A stretch of DNA of 64,000 nucleotides from Rhodobacter sp. 24-YEA-8 (GTDB lineage: Bacteria > Pseudomonadota > Alphaproteobacteria > Rhodobacterales > Rhodobacteraceae). Below are positions 1 through 8,908 of this stretch, one piece after another (position 1 is the first letter of the stretch; every line of letters begins with the position of its first letter). A model generated the notes under the pieces. That model ran no database searches and was not told the DNA's origin. It saw nothing but the letters and a program-made list of their open reading frames with translations. The position numbers were made by a program, and so were the translations under genes. The stretch lies in assembly GCF_900105075.1 (NCBI RefSeq), contig NZ_FNSK01000002.1, forward strand, positions 62,001-126,000. The letters run 5' to 3'.

Positions 1-2
1 CG

Positions 3-893
3 GCCGATCTCGGCCTTGCGCCGGGCACGGCGGTTGCGGCGGGGATGATCGACGCCCATGCCGGAGGCATCGGCACGGTCGGGATCGAGGGATCGCCCCT
101 GACCCATATGGCCTATGTATTCGGCACCTCTTCCTGCACCATGACCTCGACGGCAGAGCCGGTTTTCGTGCCCGGGGTCTGGGGCCCGTATTTCTCGGCC
201 ATGGTTCCGGGGCTCTGGCTCAGCGAAGGCGGGCAATCGGCTGCGGGGGCGGCGATTGACCAGCTGTTCGACTTCCACCCCGCAAGCACCGGGGCCAGGG
301 CGGAGGCCCGGGGCCAGGGCCAGTCACTGGCGCTCTGGCTGACGCAGCGGATCCTTGCCCGCGCGCCTGATCTGTCACAGGCGGCAGCGCTGGCGGGGGA
401 TCTGCATGTGGTGCCGGAATTCCTTGGCAACCGCGCCCCCCATGCCGATCCGCATGCCCGCGCCGTGATTGCCGGGCTGGGAATGGAGCGCGACCTGGAA
501 AACCTTGAGGCGCTTTACCTCGCCGGAATCTGCGGCGTGGCTTACGGGCTGCGGCAGATCCTTGATGTGCAGGACGCTGCCGGGGCGAAGGTCGAAAAGA
601 TCGTGATTTCCGGCGGCGCCGGGGAATCGCGGCTGATCCGCCAGATCCTGGCCGATGCAACCGGGCGGGTGGTGATGGGTTCGGCCTCGGATGAGCCGGT
701 ATTGCTTGGTTCGGCCACGCTGGGCGCGGTGGCGGGGGGGCTTTTCCCGGATATGCGCGCTGCTATGGCCGGGTTGTCCGGCCCTGGCGAGGCGCATCAT
801 CCGGCAGGCGGCGGGGTGAAAGCGCTGCATGAGCGGCGCTTTCAGGCCTTTACCGCGCTTCAGCAGGCGGCGCGGCTTGCGCGAGGAGCCTGA
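3..893 (+). CDS. FGGY-family carbohydrate kinase, 3' part
   Basis: This is the C-terminal part of a sugar kinase of the FGGY family, which phosphorylates a pentulose or similar sugar with ATP. The reading frame is open from base 3, so the start lies left of the window. Visible signs are the GLAPGTAVAAGMIDAHAGG stretch at the very start, typical of the second actin-like domain, and VISGGAGESRLIRQI followed by LLGSATLGAVAGG near the end, which form the ATP site. The overall pattern is closest to ribulokinase-like (D-ribulose/FGGY) members. Its last 34 bases overlap the convergent ABC ATPase gene. The substrate cannot be decided from this fragment. Confidence 0.85.
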   Translation, partial: ADLGLAPGTAVAAGMIDAHAGGIGTVGIEGSPLTHMAYVFGTSSCTMTSTAEPVFVPGVWGPYFSAMVPGLWLSEGGQSAAGAAIDQLFDFHPASTGARAEARGQGQSLALWLTQRILARAPDLSQAAALAGDLHVVPEFLGNRAPHADPHARAVIAGLGMERDLENLEALYLAGICGVAYGLRQILDVQDAAGAKVEKIVISGGAGESRLIRQILADATGRVVMGSASDEPVLLGSATLGAVAGGLFPDMRAAMAGLSGPGEAHHPAGGGVKALHERRFQAFTALQQAARLARGA

Positions 894-2647
894 CGCGCGA
901 CGAGGTGGCCGCCGCCGATATCTTCCAGCTGCACCCGGTCCGGTCCCTGACCCAAAGGCCAGACCGGGCTCGGGATCTCGCCCGCCATCCGGGCCGCAGC
1001 TGTGCGCGGACGTTTCGGGTCGGGCACCGGAACAGCTTCCAGCAGGCGCTGCGTATAGGGATGCTGCGGGTTGCCAAACAGCTGCGCGCGGCTGCCCATC
1101 TCGACAATCTGGCCAAGATACATCACCGCCACCCGGTCCGAGACATTCTCGACCACCGCCATGTCATGGCTGATGAACAAAAAGCTCACCCCCATCTCGC
1201 GCTGCAAATCACGCAGGAGTTCCAGAACCTTCGCCTGGATCGACACATCCAGCGCGGCGACGCTTTCATCGCAGACGATCAGCTTCGGCTTCAGCGCGAG
1301 CGCGCGGGCAATGCAGATCCGTTGCCGCTGCCCGCCGGAAAACTGATGCGGATAGCGGTTATAGACCGAGGCTGACAGGCCGACCCGTTCCAGCAGGTCA
1401 CAGACCCTTGCGCGCTGCTCTGCCGCCGTGCCGATACCATGGATCACCAGGGGCTCGCGGATCAGCTCGCCGACCGTCATCCGCGCATCTAGCGCCGCCA
1501 TCGGGTCCTGGAAGACGATCTGCAAATCCCGGCGCATCGCCTTGCGCGCAGCCCCGTCAAGCTCTGCCAATGCGCAGCCTGCGACCTCGATCCGCCCGCT
1601 ATGGGGCACGAGGCCGACCAGCGCCCGCGCCATGGTCGATTTCCCGCAGCCGGATTCACCGACCAGCGACAGCGTCTCGCCCTTGAAAATCTCCAGCGAG
1701 ACCTGTTCAACCGCGTGAACCTGGGCCGTCACCCGTCCGAGCAACCCCTGGCGGATCGGAAAGCGGACAGAGACATCCTGATAGCGCACCAGCACATCAT
1801 CTGTCGCCGTCGTGGTCCGCGCCGGTCCGCCACCAATCCGCGGCACGGCGGCGAGCAGCTCGCGCGTATAGGTCTCTTGCGGCGTGTCAAATAGATCAGC
1901 CGTGGCGGCAGTCTCCACCACCCGGCCCTTTTGCATCACGATCACCCGGTCGGCCATTTCGGCGACCACGCCCATATCATGGGTGATCAGAATGACCGCC
2001 GTGCCAAGATCGCGCTGCAGGTCGCGGATCAGGTCAAGCACCTCGCGCTGCACCGTCACATCCAGGGCCGTGGTCGGCTCATCTGCGATCAGAACATCGG
2101 GTTTCAGCGCAATCGCCATGGCGATCATCACCCGCTGCCGCATCCCGCCGGACAGCTCATGCGGGAATTGTTCAAGCCTGCGCTCGGGCTGCGACAGCCG
2201 CACTGCCTTCAGCGCCTCAAGCGCGCGGGCGCGGGCTTCGCGCATCGACAGCGCCTCATGCGCCCGGATCGCCTCGGTCAGCTGGCGGCCGATGGACATG
2301 ACCGGGTTCAGGGCCGTCATCGGCTCCTGAAAGATCATCGCGATACGCGCGCCACGCAGGCGTTGCATCTTTGCCTCGGAAAGGCCGGTCAGCTCGGTCT
2401 CGCCCAGATGGATCGTGCCGCCGGTGACCCTGACCGCAGGCTGCGGCAACAGCCCCATGATGGCAAGCGAGGTGATCGACTTGCCCGAGCCACTTTCCCC
2501 CGCAATCGCCAGGGTCTCGCCGCGTCTGAGCTCAAGGCTCAGCCCCTCGACAAGGGGGATCAGCCCCTGGTCGGAGCGTGCCGAGACCCTGAGATCCTGC
2601 AGCGAAAGCACGACATCATCAGCGGGAGAAAGCGCAGCCTGGGTCAT
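860..2647 (-). CDS. Fused double ATP-binding subunit, dipeptide/amide-type ABC importer
   Basis: This energises the importer encoded just upstream. One polypeptide of 595 residues carries two ATPase domains (DppD-like then DppF-like). The first has Walker A GESGSGKS at about 50-57, signature LSGGMRQR at about 165-172 and Walker B LIADEPTTALD at about 186-196. The second has GESGCGKS, FSGGQRQR and LIVCDESVAALD. The start is the ATG at 2647, which overlaps the amidase stop as ATGA, so translation is probably coupled. An upstream in-frame ATG at 2779 lies inside the amidase gene and was not used. It is the last gene of the amide operon and overlaps the convergent kinase gene by 34 bases. Confidence 0.93.
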   Translation of the reverse strand: MTQAALSPADDVVLSLQDLRVSARSDQGLIPLVEGLSLELRRGETLAIAGESGSGKSITSLAIMGLLPQPAVRVTGGTIHLGETELTGLSEAKMQRLRGARIAMIFQEPMTALNPVMSIGRQLTEAIRAHEALSMREARARALEALKAVRLSQPERRLEQFPHELSGGMRQRVMIAMAIALKPDVLIADEPTTALDVTVQREVLDLIRDLQRDLGTAVILITHDMGVVAEMADRVIVMQKGRVVETAATADLFDTPQETYTRELLAAVPRIGGGPARTTTATDDVLVRYQDVSVRFPIRQGLLGRVTAQVHAVEQVSLEIFKGETLSLVGESGCGKSTMARALVGLVPHSGRIEVAGCALAELDGAARKAMRRDLQIVFQDPMAALDARMTVGELIREPLVIHGIGTAAEQRARVCDLLERVGLSASVYNRYPHQFSGGQRQRICIARALALKPKLIVCDESVAALDVSIQAKVLELLRDLQREMGVSFLFISHDMAVVENVSDRVAVMYLGQIVEMGSRAQLFGNPQHPYTQRLLEAVPVPDPKRPRTAAARMAGEIPSPVWPLGQGPDRVQLEDIGGGHLVARQAPRASRAAC

Positions 2648-3603
2648 TCGAAAACCGCACGCGGGAAATAGAAGCTGACCACCACATTCGGCATATCGAC
2701 AATCTCGGAAATTCTGAGATCGCCGCAGACCGAACAGAGCATATAGGCCTCGACCGGATCGAGTTTCTGCGTCACGCAAAGCAGGTCGATCATCGCCGAA
2801 ACCGCATCCTTCGCCGCCGTCCAGAGATCGGGGCCGATGCCGGTCGTCGCTTCATAGCCTTTCGCGTCAAGATGGCGCGTGACCGGCCCCGGCGTGGTAA
2901 AACGCGGGGTTTTCAGCGGCTGGCCTTTGATCAGATCAAGGGTCAGTACCACATCGAACGGGCTTTCAATCGCGGTGCCGCAGACCTCGCCATCCCCCTG
3001 GGCCGCATGGGTATCACCCACCGAAAACAGCGCGCCTTCGACCTCGACCGGCAGGTAAAGTGTTGTTCCTGCCGCAAGATCACGGATGTCGAGATTGCCG
3101 CCCACCCGGCGCGGCGGCACGATCGAGTGATGCCCTGCCTCGGCCAGCGCATTGCCGATGGTGCCGGCGAAAGGCTTCAGCGGAACACGGGCGTGACGGC
3201 CGAACAGTGCGGGTTCAAGGCTGGTCGGATCGAATTTCCAGACATTCAGCGCCGGTTCTTCGAACTGGTCGGTCAGAAGGCCAAAGCCCGGGATATTCGC
3301 GGTCCAGCCAAAGCCCGCGCCGTCTCGTTCTTGCGGGGTAAAGCTGTCAATCGTGACCTTCAGCACGTCTCCCGGCTTTGCGCCATCGACAAAGACCGGC
3401 CCGGAGACCGGGTTGATCTTGCCAAAATCCAGCGCCGCCACATCCGCGACAGTCGAGCGGGGGCCAAGCTGGCCCCCGGAACTGTCGAGGCACTGGAACA
3501 GGATCGTCTCACCCGGGGCGGCTTTCAGCGCGGGCGCGAAAGAATTGTCCCAGCCGAAATGGTGCTGATGGGCGTGGATCGTATGATTGCAGTGCTTACA
3601 CAT
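2644..3603 (-). CDS. Acetamidase/formamidase family amide hydrolase
   Basis: A 319-residue member of the FmdA/AmdA family, which hydrolyses short aliphatic amides such as formamide or acetamide to the acid and ammonia in the cytoplasm. Family features seen are the N-terminal HNTIHAHQHHFGWDNS-like His-rich segment, the VSGPVFVDGAKPGDVLKV block, the GDTHAAQGDGEVCGTAIE block and a C-terminal CSVCGDLRISEIVD segment. It starts 9 bases after the binding-protein gene and ends in an ATGA overlap with the ATPase gene. Its position inside an ABC importer operon headed by AmiC/AmiR-like regulators supports a small amide as the imported substrate. The exact substrate is inferred, not shown. Confidence 0.9.
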   Translation of the reverse strand: MCKHCNHTIHAHQHHFGWDNSFAPALKAAPGETILFQCLDSSGGQLGPRSTVADVAALDFGKINPVSGPVFVDGAKPGDVLKVTIDSFTPQERDGAGFGWTANIPGFGLLTDQFEEPALNVWKFDPTSLEPALFGRHARVPLKPFAGTIGNALAEAGHHSIVPPRRVGGNLDIRDLAAGTTLYLPVEVEGALFSVGDTHAAQGDGEVCGTAIESPFDVVLTLDLIKGQPLKTPRFTTPGPVTRHLDAKGYEATTGIGPDLWTAAKDAVSAMIDLLCVTQKLDPVEAYMLCSVCGDLRISEIVDMPNVVVSFYFPRAVFE

Positions 3604-3612
3604 GATCCGTGC

Positions 3613-5217
3613 TCACTCCTTGATATAGACGTAATCGTAATTGACCGGGATCGAGACCGGATCGACATAAAGCGCGTCCGCCCCGCCCATACGCGGCGAT
3701 TTCAGCGTAAAGCGCTGTTCGTTGAACACCGGTGCCCAGGGAGCATCTTCCATCACGCCCATATAGACATCGGACCAGAGTTTCAGGCGTTCATCCGCTT
3801 TCGCCGGATCAACGGTGCTGTCCGCTTTCGCCGCCAGCGCGTCGAGATCGGCATTGCAGTATTTCGACCAGTTCCAGCCGCCTTCGACCGCACCGCCACA
3901 GCCAAGGATCGGGCCGTAGAAGTTGGAGGGATCGGGGAAGTCGGCAATCCAGGCCATGCCGCCGGACCAGATCATCGGAGCGGTGCCGGCGCCGCCGGCC
4001 TCGATCACATTGGCCTGGGCGAGCGAGCGGATATTCGCGGTGATGCCGATGGCCTTCAGATCCTGCTGGATCGCCTGCGCGATCCGCGGGTTCGGGTCGG
4101 TGTTCATCACATAAAGCTCGGTCTCGAACCCGTCCGCATAGCCGGCCTCGCTCAGGAGCGCCTTTGCAGCGTCGACGTCATAGGCATAGCCCGCATAGTC
4201 TTTGGTATAGCCGGGCATCGAAGGCGGCAGCGGCTGGTTTGCCGGAACCGCACGGCCATTAATGACCTGGACGATCCGGTCCTTGTTGATCGCCATATTG
4301 ACCGCACGCCGCACCTGGACCTTGTCAAAGGGGGCAGCGGTGACATTCATCGTGACATAGCCGGTATGGAGCTGGCCGCCTTCGACCACATTCGCGGCCT
4401 GGGCCGGGTCGCTCATCACCTCGACGAATTTCGCGGGCGGGATGCCGTCGCCGGGAATGTCGACTTCGCCGTTTTGCGCCCGCAGAAGTGCCACGACCGG
4501 CTCCTGGCCGACCTCAACCGTGAAGCTGTCGAGATAGGGAACGCCCGCAATCCAGTAATCTGCGTTTTTCTCGAAGACGAGGCGCTGGCCAAGCGTCCAT
4601 TCCGCCAGCTTAAACGCACCGGTCCCGACCGGCTTCTTGCCGAAATCGGCACCTTCTGCCTCGACCACCTCTTTCGGCACCACATAAGAGAAGTTCAGCG
4701 CCATGACATGCAGGAAGGTCGCATCGGGACGCGAGAGTTTGAACACCACCGTCGCGGCATCCGGCGCCGAAACGCCCGTCAGCGCCGAGCCGTCAGCCGC
4801 CGTGGCGTCAAAGCCGTCGATCATGCCGAAAAAGCCCTGGCCCGGTGATTGGGTTGCCGGAGCCACCACGCGGTTGATCGAGTAGACCACGTCTTCAGAC
4901 GTCATCTCACGGCCATTGTGGAACTTCACACCGGGGCGGAGCCTGAACGTATAGGTCAGCCCGTCTTCGGAAATCTCATAGCTTTCGGCCAGGCCGGGGC
5001 GGAGCGTGGTGGTGCCCGGCTCGTAATCCATCAGCCCGTCAAAGACCGATTTAATCATCGACCAGTTCTGCCAGTCATAGCCGATGGCCGGATCAAGCGT
5101 CGCGACATCGTCTTTGTAGGTCACGATCATATTGCCGCCCGGGGTCGGGGTCTCGGCAAGCGTCGGGCTCATGGCCATCATGGAGGCAAGTGCGGTAGAA
5201 AGGATCAGTTTTTTCAT
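3613..5217 (-). CDS. Family 5 solute-binding protein of amide/dipeptide-type ABC importer
   Basis: A 534-residue periplasmic binding protein of the DppA/OppA (SBP_bac_5) family that delivers its ligand to the DppB/DppC-like permeases encoded upstream in the same operon. It begins with a Sec signal peptide (MKKLILSTALASMMAMSPT, probable cleavage near residue 21). Family blocks such as the LRPGLAESYEISEDGLTYTF segment and the RAVNMAINKDRIVQVINGRA segment are present. Clustering with an acetamidase/formamidase and an AmiC-type sensor suggests amides or small peptides rather than long peptides, but family 5 proteins bind very varied ligands. Confidence 0.92.
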   Translation of the reverse strand: MKKLILSTALASMMAMSPTLAETPTPGGNMIVTYKDDVATLDPAIGYDWQNWSMIKSVFDGLMDYEPGTTTLRPGLAESYEISEDGLTYTFRLRPGVKFHNGREMTSEDVVYSINRVVAPATQSPGQGFFGMIDGFDATAADGSALTGVSAPDAATVVFKLSRPDATFLHVMALNFSYVVPKEVVEAEGADFGKKPVGTGAFKLAEWTLGQRLVFEKNADYWIAGVPYLDSFTVEVGQEPVVALLRAQNGEVDIPGDGIPPAKFVEVMSDPAQAANVVEGGQLHTGYVTMNVTAAPFDKVQVRRAVNMAINKDRIVQVINGRAVPANQPLPPSMPGYTKDYAGYAYDVDAAKALLSEAGYADGFETELYVMNTDPNPRIAQAIQQDLKAIGITANIRSLAQANVIEAGGAGTAPMIWSGGMAWIADFPDPSNFYGPILGCGGAVEGGWNWSKYCNADLDALAAKADSTVDPAKADERLKLWSDVYMGVMEDAPWAPVFNEQRFTLKSPRMGGADALYVDPVSIPVNYDYVYIKE

Positions 5218-5239
5218 TGTTTCTCTCCTGTTGGGGTGG

Positions 5240-6160
5240 TCAGCGCAGTTTGATGCGCGGGTCGATAAGCGGGGAAATCAGGTCGGCGAGAAGGTTGCCG
5301 ATCACGATGGCAAAGGCCGAGATAAGCGTGACGCCCATGATGATCGGGATGTCGACGCGCTGGATCGCCTGCCAGGCCAGCTGGCCGATGCCGGGCCAGC
5401 CAAAGACGCTTTCCACGACCACGATCCCGGACATGAAGATGCCGATATCAATGCCGATCATGGCGATCACCGGCAGGATGGCATTGGGGATAGCATGGCC
5501 AAGGATGATCCGCCCGCGCCCCAGACCCTTGGCCCGGGCGGTGCGGATGAAGTCGGCGCGCAGCACGTCCAGCATCGAAGACCGCATGATCCGGGCATAC
5601 CAGCCCGAGCCCAGGATCCCCAAAGTCAGCGCCGGCAAGACCAGATGCGCGAATGTGCCATAGCCGCCGATCGGGAACCAGCCGAGCTTGACCGCAAAGA
5701 CGTAAAGTAGCAGCAGCGCCACCACGAATTGCGGCGCCGATACCGTGACAAAGCTTGACAGCATCAGCACATTGTCGAGCGCGCGGCCCCGGTAAAGCGC
5801 CGCGATGACGCCAAGGGTCAGGCCAATCAGAAGCTCGCAGGTGATCGCGGCCAGCATCAGCAAAAGCGTCGCCGGCAGGCGCGAGGTGATCAGCGCCGCC
5901 ACTTCGGTCTTTTGCAGATATGAGCGGCCCAGATCGCCTTGCAGCAGGTTCCACAGATAATGGCCATATTGCACGACGAAGGGCTGATCGAGGCCCAGCT
6001 GGCGCCGGATGCTGGCGACCGTTTCGGGGGTGGCAGAACGGCCCGCGATCTGGCGCACCGGGTCGGCGGGCAGGACGTAAAGCAACACGAAGGTGATAAA
6101 CGAGACCCCAAGCAGGATCAGCGCAGAGAGCGCAAGGCGGCGCAGAATATAGGCCAGCAT
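5240..6160 (-). CDS. DppB-like ABC permease
   Basis: A 306-residue inner-membrane permease with six predicted hydrophobic segments, starting MLAYILRRLALSALILLGVS and carrying the DppB-type block ALTLGILGSGWYARIMRSSM and the cytoplasmic EAA-like loop DFIRTARAKGLGRGRIILGHA. It pairs with the DppC-like subunit to form the channel of the amide-type importer. Its start overlaps the preceding permease stop by one base (TGATG on the minus strand), and 22 bases separate it from the binding-protein gene. Confidence 0.93.
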   Translation of the reverse strand: MLAYILRRLALSALILLGVSFITFVLLYVLPADPVRQIAGRSATPETVASIRRQLGLDQPFVVQYGHYLWNLLQGDLGRSYLQKTEVAALITSRLPATLLLMLAAITCELLIGLTLGVIAALYRGRALDNVLMLSSFVTVSAPQFVVALLLLYVFAVKLGWFPIGGYGTFAHLVLPALTLGILGSGWYARIMRSSMLDVLRADFIRTARAKGLGRGRIILGHAIPNAILPVIAMIGIDIGIFMSGIVVVESVFGWPGIGQLAWQAIQRVDIPIIMGVTLISAFAIVIGNLLADLISPLIDPRIKLR

Positions 6161-7053
6161 CAGTCGCGCCCCTGTTGTGTCGGGTCAAGAATGTCGCGCA
6201 GCGCGTCTCCGACCAGGTTGAAGGCGAGCGCGAGCAGAAGGATCGCGGCGCCGGGGATAAACACCAGCCAGGGCGCGGCCTGGAACCAGGTCTGGTTTTC
6301 AAAGATGATATTGCCCCAGGACGGGATCGGCGGCTGCACGCCCACCCCGAGGAAAGACAAAGTCGCCTCCAGAAGCACGGTGGTCGAGATCCCCAGTGTC
6401 CCCCAGACGATCAGCGTCGGCAGAAGATGCGGCAGGATATGGCGAAAGAGGATCCGCCCATGCCCGGCGCCCAGCGTCTTTTCGGCCGCGATGAAATCGC
6501 GCTCGGCCAGCGAGGAGGTCTGGGTAAAGACCACCCTTGCCGTCTGCACCCAGTTCACGAAAGCGATCACCAGGGCCACGATCCACAAAGACGGCTGAAA
6601 GATCGCGGCCATGCAAATCGCCAGCAACAGCGCCGGAAAAGCCATCATCAGATCGGTGAACCGCATCAGGACCGTGCCGGTGATCCCCCGGAAATAGCCC
6701 GCGGTGACCCCGACCAGCGTGCCGATGAACAGGGCCGCGCCATTGGCCACGAGCCCGATGATCAGCGAGGTCTGCGCGCCGTATAACAGGCGCGACAGCA
6801 GATCGCGGCCCAGAAGGTCGGTGCCGAACCAATAGACCGGTCCGGGCGGCAGCGGCGCGCCTTCGAGGGTCAGGCCGTCGAAAAATTGCTCATTCGGATC
6901 GAAGGGTGCCAGCCAGTTGGCAAAGACCGCGCCACCGACACAGATCACGATGATCAGAAAGCCGAACAGCGCCAGTTTGCGCCCCATCAGGCGGCGCAGC
7001 ACCGATGGCCCTTTATCGACGGGCGCAGTTACGATCGGGGCAGCGGCGGTCAT
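6160..7053 (-). CDS. DppC-like ABC permease
   Basis: A 297-residue second permease of the same importer. It shows the DppC pattern: a cytoplasmic N-terminus, a first membrane segment (ALFGFLIIVICVGGAVFANW), the periplasmic FGTDLLGRDLLSRLLYGAQTS block typical of this subunit, and the EAA loop DFIAAEKTLGAGHGRILFRH. The start ATG at 7053 overlaps the stop of the ANTAR regulator gene as ATGA, so the regulator and transport genes form one transcript. It is followed by DppB, the binding protein, the amidase and the ATPase. Confidence 0.93.
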   Translation of the reverse strand: MTAAAPIVTAPVDKGPSVLRRLMGRKLALFGFLIIVICVGGAVFANWLAPFDPNEQFFDGLTLEGAPLPPGPVYWFGTDLLGRDLLSRLLYGAQTSLIIGLVANGAALFIGTLVGVTAGYFRGITGTVLMRFTDLMMAFPALLLAICMAAIFQPSLWIVALVIAFVNWVQTARVVFTQTSSLAERDFIAAEKTLGAGHGRILFRHILPHLLPTLIVWGTLGISTTVLLEATLSFLGVGVQPPIPSWGNIIFENQTWFQAAPWLVFIPGAAILLLALAFNLVGDALRDILDPTQQGRD

Positions 7054-7649
7054 TTGCGGTCCTCTTTGCCCGGGGTTTTCGCCCGGTGATTGGCCACCAG
7101 CCTTGCGGCGGCGATCTCGATGGTGACGCGCCAGGCCATGGCCGTCTGGCGCAAAAGCTCATAGGCCTCGGCTTCGGATTTGCCGCGCAGGACAAAGATC
7201 ATCACGGCCTGGACCACGGTCTGCCGCGCCGAAAGCCGGTCTTCCAGATCCGCTATCAGCGCATCCGAGGCGCGCGCCCGGTCGTAATTCGCCCGCGCCA
7301 CCAGAAGGGCTGCATAGACGCCCTTATCGCTTACGGGCTTCAGAAGCTGGGCATGAGCGCCCATGGTCAGCGCCCAGTTCAGCCGCCCCGGCGCTTCGGA
7401 CCCGATCAGCGCGATCATCGGCATGGGCGAGGCCCCCGGCGCCCAGGGGAATTGCTCATCATGGCCGGTATCGGCGTCGTAAAAGATGAAATCGGCGCTG
7501 ATCGCCTCGGCAGGCAGATCGGGCCAGGCCTCGCGCAGCTCAAGCCCGATGACCCGGAGCTGGCGTGTCAGCCCCTGGATCGCGGGATGCGGCCGGTGCA
7601 GCACAAAGGCCAGCGCATTGCCGAGGTTTTCGGTGCGGACCCGCGTCAT
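7050..7649 (-). CDS. ANTAR-domain antitermination regulator (AmiR/NasT type)
   Basis: A 199-residue protein with an N-terminal degenerate receiver-like region and a C-terminal ANTAR RNA-binding domain (about residues 130-190: a helix, then QAVMIFVLRGKSEAEAYELL and AMAWRVTIEIAAARLV). ANTAR proteins bind paired stem-loops in leader RNA and prevent termination. It overlaps the AmiC-like gene upstream (ATGA) and the permease gene downstream (ATGA). By analogy with Pseudomonas amiC-amiR, the sensor should hold this protein inactive until an amide binds. The RNA target is not proven; a candidate leader lies upstream of the sensor gene. Confidence 0.88.
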   Translation of the reverse strand: MTRVRTENLGNALAFVLHRPHPAIQGLTRQLRVIGLELREAWPDLPAEAISADFIFYDADTGHDEQFPWAPGASPMPMIALIGSEAPGRLNWALTMGAHAQLLKPVSDKGVYAALLVARANYDRARASDALIADLEDRLSARQTVVQAVMIFVLRGKSEAEAYELLRQTAMAWRVTIEIAAARLVANHRAKTPGKEDRK

Positions 7650-8713
7650 GACACCACCCGCAAGACCGGTACCGGCGGCAGATCGCGGTCGCGCGCGGTC
7701 AGATAGGGATCGGCGGCGCGCGGCGGCTGGCGCAGGATCTCGTGAAAGCGCCCGTCCCGGATCTGCGCGATCACCACCGGCTGCGCGGCATGGAAATGGG
7801 TCGGATCAAGGCGGGAGCGCGTCCCGCCCGGCGCATCGCGCAGCAGTTCAGCAAGGCTCAGCCGCTCGGCCCCGGGGCGGCCGTGCAACAGCCGCGCGAG
7901 CTCATGCACCGCACGGCGCGCCATCTCGGCAATCGAGCCGCCGCGCCCTTCGCCAGGCTCGAACCAGGGGCCGGCTGCGATCAGACCCTCGGCCCCGGCC
8001 TGGCTGCTTTCGATCTCGCATTCGGTGAAATTGCATGACAGCACCTGGAGCCGCGCCCCGGTCCTGTCGCGCAGATCCCGGAGCTGCGACAGGAAGGCAT
8101 AATCGCTTTCCCCGACCAGAGAATTCAGGATGAAATCGGGCTGCAAAGCCGCGATCTCGTCGATGATATGACTGGAATCGCAATCACCAAGCGCCAGATA
8201 GCGATCGCCCGCCACTTCGCCGCCAAGCGACGCGATCCGTTCGCGCGCGATCTGCGCGATCTCCCAGCCCCAGATGTAATTCGAGCCGACCAGATAGCCG
8301 CGCCGCCCGAGTGCGGGCAGCGCCCAGTCCAGCAGCGGCAGCAAATGCTGGTTCGGACAGGAATGCAGATAGGCCACGCGTTCCGAGGCCTCGAACCCTT
8401 CATAGGGCACAGGGTACCAGAGCACGCCGTCAAAGCGTTCCAGTTCGGGGATCACCTCTTTGCGGCTGGACGATGTGACGCAGCCGAAGATATGGCGCGC
8501 ACCGGTTTCGCGCAGGATCTCGCGGCACAAGGGCGCATAGCGGTCGGTACGGCCTTCGGGGTCGCGCCCGCAGACGCGGAAGCACAGGTCGTAATCGGGG
8601 CTCGCATTGACCTCGGCCACACCGCGCAACAGACCCGCCCGGCTGATGACCGAGAGGGCGGCATAATTGCCGCTCTGCGATTGCAGGATGCCGATGTCGA
8701 TGCTGCGTTTCAT
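7646..8713 (-). CDS. AmiC-like cytoplasmic amide sensor (periplasmic-binding-protein fold)
   Basis: A 355-residue type I binding-protein fold (Peripla_BP_5), starting MKRSIDIGILQSQSGNYAAL with no signal peptide, which is what AmiC-type cytoplasmic sensors look like. Recognisable blocks are HIFGCVTSSSRKEVIPELE, the NYIWGWEIAQIARERI segment and the FILNSLVGESDYAFLSQL segment, all typical of AmiC/UrtA/FmdD relatives. It is the first gene of the amide operon and overlaps the ANTAR gene by ATGA. In the AmiC-AmiR system the sensor sequesters the antiterminator and releases it on amide binding. The C-terminal region also resembles urea/amide ABC binding proteins, but the lack of a leader peptide argues for a sensor. 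Confidence 0.87.
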   Translation of the reverse strand: MKRSIDIGILQSQSGNYAALSVISRAGLLRGVAEVNASPDYDLCFRVCGRDPEGRTDRYAPLCREILRETGARHIFGCVTSSSRKEVIPELERFDGVLWYPVPYEGFEASERVAYLHSCPNQHLLPLLDWALPALGRRGYLVGSNYIWGWEIAQIARERIASLGGEVAGDRYLALGDCDSSHIIDEIAALQPDFILNSLVGESDYAFLSQLRDLRDRTGARLQVLSCNFTECEIESSQAGAEGLIAAGPWFEPGEGRGGSIAEMARRAVHELARLLHGRPGAERLSLAELLRDAPGGTRSRLDPTHFHAAQPVVIAQIRDGRFHEILRQPPRAADPYLTARDRDLPPVPVLRVVS

Positions 8714-8727
8714 CCCGCCCCAAATGC

Positions 8728-8753
8728 AAAAAACCCCGCGCCGATCTGCGTGG
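8728..8753 (-). terminator. Terminator-like hairpin with U-tract just before the amiC-like start
   Basis: On the minus strand an imperfect stem (CCACGC/GCGCGG, one A-C mismatch) with a 6-base loop is followed by GG and six Ts, ending about 15 bases before the sensor ATG. A terminator in a 5' leader is the layout expected for an ANTAR-controlled operon. The loop AGATCG has A at position 1 but not the G at position 4 of the ANTAR consensus, so it is more likely the terminator than the recognition hairpin. Pairing is weak and this remains inference. Confidence 0.4.
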
Positions 8754-8830
8754 ATAACGCGATCAGAACGGGGCGTGACTGCCAGTATTTGACATAAAGG
8801 TAACGCGCCTGCGATCCGAAGGAAAGCCAG

Positions 8831-8849
8831 AACCGGGTTGATACCGGTT
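8831..8849 (-). other. Leader hairpin upstream of amide operon
   Basis: A perfect 6-bp stem (AACCGG/CCGGTT) with a 7-base loop lies about 120 bases upstream of the AmiC-like gene on the same strand. It may be part of the RNA leader bound by the ANTAR protein, but the loop is not the canonical hexamer. Confidence 0.3.
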
Positions 8850-8873
8850 TTCTTCGGTCTTTTGCGTAAATTT

Positions 8874-8887
8874 CGGGCCGAAGCCCG
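8874..8887 (-). terminator. UUCG-tetraloop hairpin after the LivK-type fragment
   Basis: CGGGC-TTCG-GCCCG on the minus strand forms a 5-bp GC stem closed by a very stable UUCG loop, followed by AAATTT. It lies 22 bases past the stop of the truncated binding-protein gene and before the amide operon leader. It is probably the old terminator of that gene. Confidence 0.5.
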
Positions 8888-8908
8888 GGCTCCTGCCCGC
8901 AGAACCGC

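Noticed and set aside
2872..4848. 658-codon plus-strand open frame
   Set aside because: Antisense to the acetamidase and binding-protein genes; composition rich in Arg, Asp and His without any domain pattern.
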